NCBI RefSeq assembly: GCF_028389875.1 | Contig: NC_084702.1 | Coordinates: 65,073,582 to 65,137,581, forward strand | DNA from: Rhea pennata | Taxonomy: Eukaryota; Chordata; Aves; Rheiformes; Rheidae | Direction of reading: 5' to 3' | Length of the DNA: 64,000 nt | Shown here: in pieces, positions 41,840 through 51,600 of the stretch | How positions within the stretch are numbered: the first letter of the stretch is position 1 | Layout of the letters: every line of letters begins with the position of its first letter | The notes under the pieces: model-generated | Told to the model about the DNA's origin: nothing | Database searches by the model: none | What the model saw: the letters and a program-made list of their open reading frames with translations, nothing else | Translations under genes and position numbers: made by a program

Positions 41840-41990
41840 CTGGACTGGATTTCGTGTCTCAATTCCATCGCTTTCTGTGGTTGTAACAGGCCGACATTAA
41901 CGTAATGCTGTGGCTTCAGACCCCTCTTAGAGCAGATCGGTACTGTCCAGCTCTCAGACAACTCCACAAGACTGTGGGTTGTAGCTGAAT
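41840..41990 (-). other. candidate exon of an antisense transcript upstream of EMB
   Basis: On the minus strand, acceptor TTTTACAATTCAG and strong donor TCCAG|GTAAGG enclose 151 nt open in one frame. It lies about 0.8 kb upstream of the EMB CpG island and runs away from EMB, which fits a divergent promoter transcript. It may be non-coding. No product recognised. Confidence 0.25.
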
Positions 41991-42615
41991 TGTAAAAGCA
42001 GTGGATTTCCAGCTGCACAGCTATCACTGTGTATTTATTATTTATACACGTATATGATCCTCTACTTTTTGTACGCAAGGTTTACACATGGAGCACAGAA
42101 GGCTTCAAGTATATGAAGGGTGTCCGCTCTTTCAACACCTCTCCGTATGTGGAGCCCTACAGCCAACAGGAATCCCGAGTCTTCCTCCAGCACGCTGGAG
42201 CGCTTAATGAACCACTTCTGTTCCCAATCCTTTGCTGTTAATTATACTTTTGGGGATGTTTTATAATAGAAAAAAATTAATTTGAAGGACACTATTCTGG
42301 TTGGTATTGGAGGACGTGAACAGCAGCATGAGCATATATAATGCTGAAAAATCAATATGCAGGGGACCAGATTTATTCCTGCTTGGCATAACCTCCTGGA
42401 GTTCTGCCAGCATGGGAGAAACAAGATGATTTAAAGCCTTAGCTGCAGTGACCTTTTTGCATTATTGATGCAAACCTTATGCGCAAACCAACCTTTGCCT
42501 CGGCTGATGAAAACGCATCTCAACAAATTCTACCCACTTTGGGAGACCCTCCGTCAGAGAATGCCACCTTGCCGGATTTTGTACTGCAAAATCCAAGTTC
42601 AGTTATTTGTCAAGT

Positions 42616-42738
42616 GTATATATATAGATACTGTACCTATATATATATGCATGCGTGTCTGTATGTGTATACATGCGTGTGTGTGTATATTTTTTATATA
42701 TATACACACACAGAGGAATATATACATATATTTATATA
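42616..42738. repeat. compound (TA)n/(TG)n tract immediately upstream of the EMB promoter
   Basis: TATATA, TG/CA and TATATA tracts alternate for about 120 bp and end roughly 25 bp before the CpG island starts. A likely length-variable site next to the promoter. Confidence 0.9.
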
Positions 42739-42852
42739 GGAAGCCCTATAGGAGACGTCTCGGAAGCCGCCTCGCCAGCGGCTGCCCATAAGGAGCGGCC
42801 GCGGGCGGTGCCGGGGGCGCGGCCGGCGGCGCGGAGCGGCGCGGCGCGGAGC

Positions 42853-42914
42853 GGGGCGCGGCTGCCCGCAGCGGGGCGGCGGCGGGGCGCGGCTGCCCGC
42901 AGCGGGGCGGCGGC
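42853..42914 (+). repeat. perfect 31-bp tandem duplication in the EMB 5' UTR/promoter
   Basis: Two identical, adjacent 31-bp copies (42,853-42,883 and 42,884-42,914) each carry CGGCTGCCCGCAG and a GGGGCGG box. The second copy ends 12 nt before the start codon. It doubles a Sp1-type site and adds to 5' UTR GC content. Confidence 0.95.
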
Positions 42915-42926
42915 GGCGGCGGCACC

Positions 42927-43005
42927 ATGCCGGCCTTCTGCGGGGAGCGCTTCGTGCGGCTGCTGCTGCTGCTCGCGCTGTGCGCGCCGGGCGGCAGCCC
43001 CGCAG
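42927..43005 (+). CDS. EMB: EMB exon 1 (signal peptide)
   Basis: The ATG has a good context (GGCACCATG, A at -3). It encodes a signal peptide with Arg followed by a run of Leu (RLLLLLALC) and a small-residue end (GGSPA). Donor GCAG|GTAAAG, phase 1. Confidence 0.93.
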
Positions 43006-45647
43006 GTAAAGGCGCTCGCCGCGCCGGGAGGGCAGGGGAGGGAGGGCGCCGGGCCGGGCCGGGCCGGGCCGGGCCGGGCCGGGCCGGGGGGGCGGCGGCG
43101 GCGGCGGGGAGCGGCCGCGCCCCGGAGGCACCGGCCGGGCCGCGGAGCCGCCCGCGCCGCAGCATGCGCCGGGCCGCTGGCGAGGAGCGAGGCTTTGCGA
43201 GCGGCCCCGGCCCGCCGCGGGGCCCGGCGCACCCCGCGCTGGGCGCGGTGATCCGGCTCCGATGCCGAGCTGCCTCCCGCCGTTCTGGACCCCCCCGGTC
43301 CAGGCGGGTTTTGCTTTCTGCCTCGCAAATGGGAAGGTTTATTAGCTCACGGGTCTTGGAGGTCAAGGCGTAGCATTCAGCTATTGCTTCATCGAATAAC
43401 GTGTTATTAAGTGTGAAAAAAATCCCCAACCCTGTAAGTTCCATATTAGTAAATTTCTTAAGTAAAATATCAGTATGCCTGGTGGGTTTTGAAGAATGTT
43501 TTTTGGAGGATTTTACATTGCATTTTTAAATTTGACAGTGAAAATATTCATGAAGGAAACTGGGCTCAAACATCTGGACCTTATTCTGCCTCTGATGGTT
43601 TTCTGTAGTTCAAGAGCAGGCCAGCCACTCCTAAAGAGATAGGAAGTTATTTATAGAATTAGTGTATTTTCATTGTTAATCATCGTTTTTGATGTGTAGT
43701 AATGGAAGGAATATCAGGTTGCTGATGTTTGCCAGGCAAGATACAAGTGATGGAGCCTGTTTTGCGAAGACCAGAAGTTCTGCCCGCTCTATGTGCATGG
43801 CCATTAATGTTGTGAGTTTAATTAACATCAGTGACTTAGCTCCATTTTTAGTGTGCACCTAAACAGTTACATGTTTCTTAGTGCCTCTGTTGTTCTTCTC
43901 AAATACTTTTCCCTCCTTGATGATAATTCCTGTAAAATTTATATAAATTTTAAATGAAAATGTGGAAAAGGCAGAAAACCTGTTTTACAGGTCTTAAAGC
44001 TTGTTGAAACTACTATATATATTATTATATATGTAGTGTGTGTGTATATATATATAAAATATATATATATACTGTGTGTGTGTATATATATATATGTGTG
44101 TATGTATTTATATGAAAGATTTATTTAGAAATCCTTTCTAACAGTTTCTTCCATCAAGAAAAAAAAAAAGATACTGGGCTGATATTTGTAAGAACCTGTC
44201 AGTCATATCATGACAAGCAAGCCATAATATTTATTTTTTTGCTGATGACTGTTACTACCAAAAATTATACCCAATGGTCACTGAAGCAGTTCTGAATTTC
44301 AGAGAGCACTAATGCAAAACTATCAGGGAAATTGTATCTTTTTCTGCCATAAAATTCTTTTTTGAGGAGTAATTTCCCCTTATCTACCATCTTTCTAAAG
44401 TGAGGGATATCATGTCTAGTTTTGATCAGATATCAGTAACTGGGGTTACCTGTATTAGTAGCCTTTATCTGTATAAAGTAAGGCGATTGGTTTTTGTATT
44501 TATAGTAATCATTTTCATATTCATATGAAATACTTTTCATAAGTGGAAAGGCTTCATGCTGCAATTTCTATGCTGTCTTAAATATGAGGAAGTGTATTTT
44601 ATCCTTCCATTAGTTGATAATTTACAAAAACTTGGTCAGGAATTAGCACAGGAACTAGCTGACCACCACATCAAAGGGAAGCTAGTATTACCTTGGAGGG
44701 AGATGTACTAAAACTGCATTATAGTGAAATCCAGAAACAAGATGTATTCTGGAGATGTGAGGATTCAAATTTAAGTGAACCTGCAAACTAGCATGTTTCT
44801 TCAAATGGAGTTAATGTGGTTAAATGCAACGTAAGGAAGTACCATATGCAGAAGGACTTTTCCGCTTATAGGTGGGTTAGATATCCTGCAGCTGGTCAGG
44901 CAGATGCCAAAAGAAAAAAGGCATCCAAGTTTTTATTTTGGGGTAAGTAGCTTGTGCAGTTTCATGTTCTGTCAGCTGTCTTTTAAATCTTCATAGTAGT
45001 TTGCTGAATTTTTCAAAACAATTAAATAAGCAATCATTTTTATTCTACATTGAACTGAGGGTAACTTCAGGGTAAATACTAAATGCCAAGACATGTTCTT
45101 CAGAGCTTGTTGCTTCATTTAGTTGTCTGGTTCCGTTTTCTAGCTTAGTTGCACTGTATGCTGCCAGATTCCTTTAAAAAGGCAAACCTACCACATCCAG
45201 TCTTCTAACTTATGAAAACTCACATGAGTTACATGAGCAGAGGAAATACCTCATTTCCTATAGATCTTGCTTCATTGTTGACTTTTTGTCTTGAAGGAAG
45301 GACTTTAATCAGGGTGTTTAGGGCTCCCTCATTTGGGTTCTCTGGTGCCTAATGAGAGCTCACACTGCAGCTGCTCCCATAATAGAGGCACTATGAAGTT
45401 GTCCAGCCTGGCAGCTAGTTTCAGGTGTTACTGAATGCTTTGTCTACCGGCAGAGAGTATTACTGATACTAAATGAATTGACATTAAATTAAACATTAAT
45501 GATGTTAAATTAAACCCAGTTGTATCTCACACTTTTCTCCACTGCACTCTTGTGAAGATAGTTGGATGGGCCAAGTGTTTGTAGGACTCTAAAGTGAGAT
45601 CAAAAATTTGAAAAGCCTGAAATTGCTCTGATAAGTACAGCAGATCA

Positions 45648-45691
<44 letters not shown>

Positions 45692-48600
45692 CTAAAATGT
45701 TGGCTGTAGTAGGGAGCAGAAGAAAGGCAGAAAGATAAGTTGATGTCCACATGCTCTCATCTATCCCTTTTTCATAAAGATCAGGGCAACAAGAACCCAG
45801 CAATCTACCATGTAAAACTGATTTGCATTAGATTTAATCAATAGGCTAAGGCATTCAGCTGAGCTAATAGTTTCTGAGAAGTTACTCTGCTTTACTTACA
45901 TCACTGGCTGGCTTGATGACACCAATCATCCAGTGGTGATTTGTCTTGATCGTCTATGCTGTTCAGCAGGATGCATATGAGAGGACAAGACAGAGGTGCA
46001 GTGTTATTTCTATGCTACGTAGGTTTACATATGGATAGATATGAGCTAAGATACAGAAACAGCTTTGACTAGAAATGACATTACTGAACTATTTTCAGTT
46101 GGTATGTGAATCAAGGAAAAAAGCCAAGATGAAAATGCTATTAGTATGCAAAGCATGTTGCAGGTTATCTGGCTTCCTTGCAGAGAGATAACAGAGCTGC
46201 TACACAGCTTGGCACTGGCACCTTCTAAATTTATTATCTTGGAAGATTTTAATTACTATGCAGGTGATGCATCTACTAAGCTGACATGAAGTCAGGTGAT
46301 CCATGACAACCTCAGAATGTCTCAAGACACTGCACAGATGCAAAATTCATGGATCTTTCTTCAATCTTATCCTTAATATCAGAAGTATTACAACTTTCCC
46401 TGCTCTAATCACCTCTGTCAAGCAGAGAATAAGACCTACTGTCTTTACCAACTGCATTATAAGCTAGCAGATACTCAGGCCAAGCAAATTTCATAAGCCC
46501 CTTTGCTTGAAGAGGGCAAAAAAGAAAAGGGGGTAAAACATTTGACTACGGGACCAATGGACTAATGAACTATGAGGAAACAAAGTGCCTACTGATAAGA
46601 ACCACTAATGCTGTTTCTCTTTTTTCTTTTAATTTTACTCCTTGACTATCTTATTTCACTCTTGATCCAAGTTGGTTGAAGCATGATGGGCAGTTTATGA
46701 GAGAGCATATGGTGCAAGTGAGATGTGAATCTGACATAGTGTGGAGTACCTGCACACTGGAGATTCCAATGGGAGATCGTGTGGATCATCTGTGCGTACA
46801 GTACTGAAATGAGATAGAAGTATTGTTAGTGTTGTTCACTTAAAGGAACTGGCAGTGTGCTGACTACCTTCTGCTGAAGGCACATGGTTTCTCAGCGTGT
46901 CTGGACATACTCAAAAAACCTTGTGGTGTAGCTTTTTCACTTTTCATTGTATGCTTGTTACTATCTTGAATATTTAGCAGAGCTTACTGACCCCTTCTTA
47001 GTTTTAATTATGACTGCATATATTTTAAAACTTCTTGGCTACATATAAAACTTTATAAATATTGGTTAAATCATTTAAAAGTTACTGATGTAAGATTGCT
47101 CTGTGACTGAGGAACAGCAAATCCCACTGCAAGTTCTATAGCAGTAGACTATGTCCTGGAATATCTAAGTGTATAGGGATATAATGTTTATTCTGAGCTA
47201 GTTAATTTTGCCACCCAAATATGGGAAGGCAAAGGAAGTTGAAAAAATCTTCATCTTTGTAAATCATAGGGACCATGAATTCTTAATGCAAGAGAGACAC
47301 AGCAACATACTCAAAAACGAAACAAATCCTGTGCCTCTTCCCCTACTGTCCTTTCTCCAGTCAAGAACATAAAGCAAAACCCTGGAGTCTTGCCTGGCTC
47401 TTACAAAAACTGTATTATAGAAACAAAATTAGATTTGTGATGATGGTAAGGAAGCTGGAACCTGGAAATAGTGATTAGTATTGCTTGGTGAAATCCATGT
47501 TCCATGCCAGTGAGGCCTTTTGCTTTGTTCATCAGAGTGATAATAGAAGGTAAAGAGATCATCCATTATGTCAAAAAACAGGATAGGCAGATGTCATGCT
47601 GTAATGGAGTCCTTACACTATTACTCAATCTGCCAGTCTATGTTTAAAAGTAATAAATTCGTGTTGGTGTTAAGCTATGTTAGTCTAAGCCCACAGACAA
47701 GACAGGATTTTGAGTACAGATAGCAAATTTTATTAGACTACTGAAATAACCTGAAGCTGAGCTTTGCCTAACAATAGGCTTACTATGGGATAAGAGGAGC
47801 TTGTCTTTTTGTAGAGCAGATCTGAACAAAGAAGCTCTCTTTCAGGTTATTACGGAGGTCAAATAAAAGATATTACCTCTGTTCTCCAATCTTCTCTTGC
47901 CTAAAATAAGCTAAACTGGCTGAAATTCAACTGATGAAAAATAATTCTGTAGAATTTTGGCTGCATATACTTAGAATTTAATAGAAAAAAATACAGGTAA
48001 TGAGGTGAGGTGGTTCTGTTAAAATTCTTTTCATGAACTGGATGTTTCTAGCTTGGTTCCAGTGAGAAGGAATAAAGTTGCTTTAAACACTACCTTTTCT
48101 CTTTCTTTTTAGATCTACCCATGACAACACAAGATGCCAGCCAAACGAAGGCAAACTTGTTGACTCAGATGCCAACTGGACATAATGAATCATCTCCTGG
48201 TAATCATTTTACTTTAGTACACCTAAAGCTATAATATTTTTCCCAATCCTAAGTGGAGGATGGATACATCTGAAGTATCACGTGGAGTTTACAATTTCAT
48301 ACTAATTAAGTACTTTGAATCTTCTTCAGAAGAAACAGAAGTAAATGTATCATCTAGGCCTTTTAAAGCCACTGCAAAAGTTTGTGTCATAAGAATCTTC
48401 AGGCATGTGGGGAAAAAGCTATCCGACCGCCACTTGCACGGTCCGCTGCCATTAGGGAGATAGGACTGGACAATTCCCAAACTCGAATAGGAGATTCTGC
48501 TCTAGAACTTATTCCTGAGAATTTTATGTGAGGACTCCTTTTGCCTCTGTGTTAGTACCACGTGCAATAATGTCTTCATATCAGTGGGCCTACTAGCTTC

Positions 48601-51600
48601 AGTTATCTATTTCTTTTAAAAATTAGAGAGGTGTCCCAACTTTCTGCTGTCCCTGAACTTTATTCACCATACTCCAGATAATTCTGATTGTGATAGGGAG
48701 CAGGGAATAAGTTCCAGATAAGAGAAGAAACTGGTGATTGTTGATCCCATCACTCTTTTCTCTGTAAAGATTAGGACTGCAGGAATTCAGTCATGCACTA
48801 AAAGTCATCCTGATTAATCCAGATCTGATCTGGGCTAATTTATATTTATATATAAATATATGGCAAGTTCTGACAAGTTACTTCAACCACAGTTCTGTCT
48901 TTGAAGATGATAATGCTATTTATCTCATGTTCATCTTGGTCTTCTGAGCTTTTTAGTATATGTCTGAGAGAAACAGAGGTATTGCAGTAACTACACACAC
49001 ACGCACGCACGAGTTAAAACACACAAGGTATTTTGTGTAATATGACCTCACCTAACTATTTTCATTTGATACGTGAATCGAGGAAGAAAGCCAATATGAG
49101 AATCATACTGGCGTGCAAGCCCCTCTATAGGTTATTTAGTTTCTGTACAGATAGATAACAGAACTACCATACAACCTGGTGCTAGTGTCTTCTAAATTTA
49201 TTGTCTTGGGGAATTTCAGTCACTAACCAGGTGAGGCGTGTACTAGGCTGACGTAAACTCTGGTGGTCCTTGTGACAGCCTTGTAATGTTCTCAGAGTGT
49301 TTGCGCACACAGACAGAGGAGTAATTCCAGACCTTCTGCAGCCTCCATGTTTAATTTTGGGAGAAAACATTTGGGCCAGTTTATTTCTCCATCAGGCAGA
49401 GATCAAGGCCTGCTCACACTCCTCTCTAGAGAAACAGCATTTACTGTCTAGGACTGGGAAACAGTTTCATAATTTGGTTGCTTTAAAAAAACCCGTTTGG
49501 GACCAGTGGGTGGGACTGACAATAATGCTCTACAGTCAACAGCTACCAAATGCTCTAGCTTGAAGCTCTGTTCTTCCACATCATCCACCTTAATGTACAG
49601 GCTTACTGTTACTTACACTGGTTGAAGCACAAGGCAAGGTATGAAAGCACAGACTGTACGGGCCAGGCATAATAGTAATTGCCTGTGGCATAGCATACCC
49701 AGTGTCATGAGCTGACATGTTGAGAAGCAAAAAATTTGCTTTACAGAACTGGCAAGCAGTTTGGGAGGCATGTGGCACCTCTGCTTAAGCTTGCTTAGAT
49801 GCCTTTAATGCAACCCTCTAGCAGGGATCTCTGGCAACAGCTGTAGCTGGGAGACATTTTTTTTTCTTTTCTTTTCTTTCTTTCTTTCTTTTTTTTTTTT
49901 TTTTTTTTTTTAAGAACTTTGAGGTAAACTTCAGTGTTCTATGCAAGAAAAAGGAAGAAGAAATATTCTGAGATTGTCTAGGCTTTCAGAGATACTGCTT
50001 CCCCTGTGCAGTGATCAGCTCTTTCTAACCCAGTGCTTAGAAAGGACTGAAGCCATAGCCCTGCTTTCCTCTATTTTTTCTTTCCTGCTTTGGGACCTTT
50101 CCACTCCTTGGGCAGGAGTGATCAGGATGCCCTTTTCCTTCTGCAAAAATCTAGAATTATTTTTCTGTCTTATTCCTTATATAATTTCTGAGATGTATTA
50201 TGAAATAACTGACAAAATTATTTTGCAAGCACTTAGTTGTGTGGTTTCTATTTCTGTCTTTTGTTTTATTCAAAAGAAAATGAAATTGGTTTATAGCAGC
50301 TTTATTTTTCACCTTTCAGAGCCTGTGGCAACTACACGAATTGTCAATCGGCAAACTCGGGAGAGCATTTCAGATTACTCATCAGTTGGACATGGTGTAT
50401 CTACATCTGGTAAAAGCAAGCATTTGTCATCTTAAACTTGCATTTGTTAAATTTCAGTTTTTATTCATCATGTGATTATGAAAGATTTATATTAGTTGAC
50501 ATAACCAGGACATATAGTTGGATGAAATCAAGGTCATTTAAGTCCTGCTTAAAGCTATATAGAAAATAATCATGGAAACTGCAAAAACTGAAGATTACTG
50601 TAATTGTACTGAATTGTCCTTTCCTTTAACTATAGTTTTTACTGGCTTCTTGTAGGGATATGCTTCTTTACTAGTTACTTGTATACAGATATCTGTTTCG
50701 CTAGTATCGTACTATCTGTGTAGATTTAGACAGAGCATATTTTCTAAGCTGGCCTAAATGTATTGTTAAAGTTGTAGTTTATTCATTTGCTTTCCTGCTC
50801 TATTTTTTGAAATACAGACAGCACAAGAGCAAATCTGATGGTAGGAACCAACTGTGTCTTATGCTTACTATTGCCTACCTAATAGCTGCATCAAGATTTT
50901 TAGAGCTTTATAAAGATAATTGAATAGCTTGCTGCTCGTAGTGCTACAGAAGTGGGATTTCGCTGACCATCCTAGTCCTTTAAAATGTCCTTTCCTTTCC
51001 TGGATGGAAGTGAGTATTTTTCAGTCAGGCATATGATAGTGATTAACAATATTCTTTGTGCAGGGAAGGAAATTCACTTCAGTATAGACGGAGTTTTGTG
51101 GAGCAGTGAGAAACTGTGACCAGGTGCTGGTGTAGCCCAGCGCATTCAGTGGAGCTGCCTCTAGAGTAGATAGTTTACCTCTAGTTTTCTGGCTGTGTTT
51201 TGAGAATAACTTCTTCTCCTTGTATTTTTTTTTATTTTTATTTCTTTTTCCAAGTCTTTCTTACACATTGATTTAGTCCCATATAGTCTAAAGAACAATC
51301 AGTAGGCTTTAGGAAAAGAATGTGTATAGATGACTCTTTGAATCAGTCTGTAAAATAGGTAAGTATTCCATTCTTACAGCATTTTTGACATTCATAATTA
51401 TTATATCAAAAAGCCAACAGCTATCTTCTTTAAATGGCAGAATTACTTTAATAGAGGCCACAAAACACTATTACTTTTAAAATTCTGACCGTTAACACAC
51501 AAGGTATATGTAAAGAATCTCCACAGGAATCAGCCTTTGGAAAAGTCTCTGCTTTCAGAACAAAAATTATTGCAAAAACCAGTAGCAATACCATAGCGAC

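Larger units (their letters stand above)
13900..42600. other. intergenic region between divergent PARP8 and EMB
   Basis: About 29 kb with no gene I can name. It is AT-rich and CpG-poor apart from the blocks listed separately. Open frames are short. It contains microsatellites, several copies of an old repeat family (19.3-29.6 kb), GC-rich blocks at 27.8-28.3 and 31.5-31.95 kb, a small CpG island at 38.6-38.85 kb, and splice-flanked minus-strand open segments at 37.0-42.0 kb. No tRNA, rRNA or CRISPR structure was seen. Confidence 0.7.
42760..43300 (+). promoter_or_regulatory. EMB: CpG island / EMB promoter
   Basis: About 540 bp of dense CpG spanning the EMB 5' UTR, exon 1 and the start of intron 1. 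Several GGGGCGG Sp1-type boxes lie within 80 bp of the ATG, with no TATA box in a useful place. The start site is not determinable from sequence but should lie between about 42,760 and 42,920. Confidence 0.85.
43006..48112 (+). other. EMB: EMB intron 1
   Basis: A 5.1-kb phase-1 intron. It begins in the CpG island (GGGCC array) and becomes AT-rich. It contains TA/TG microsatellites (44,012-44,115), a 40-nt T-run (45,650-45,689) and one copy of a diverged direct repeat (46,060-46,560). No additional exon recognised. Confidence 0.9.
48200..50319 (+). other. EMB: EMB intron 2
   Basis: A 2.1-kb phase-1 intron with the second copy of the diverged repeat, a short AC/GCAC tract (about 48,995-49,012) and a T/CT-rich tract (49,857-49,911). 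No exon recognised. Confidence 0.85.

Noticed and set aside
42655..43444. Open frames on both strands in the EMB CpG island, up to 232 codons
   Set aside because: Low-complexity, composition-driven. Only the plus-strand frame from 42,927 to the donor at 43,005 encodes a signal peptide that joins the rest of EMB in phase.
45650..45689. T40 run in EMB intron 1 as the tail of a retroposed gene
   Set aside because: No recognisable gene body or target-site duplication next to it.
49941..50319. Plus-strand 164-codon frame leading into EMB exon 3
   Set aside because: Intron sequence that happens to stay open into the exon; the TTTCAG acceptor at 50,319 defines the exon.
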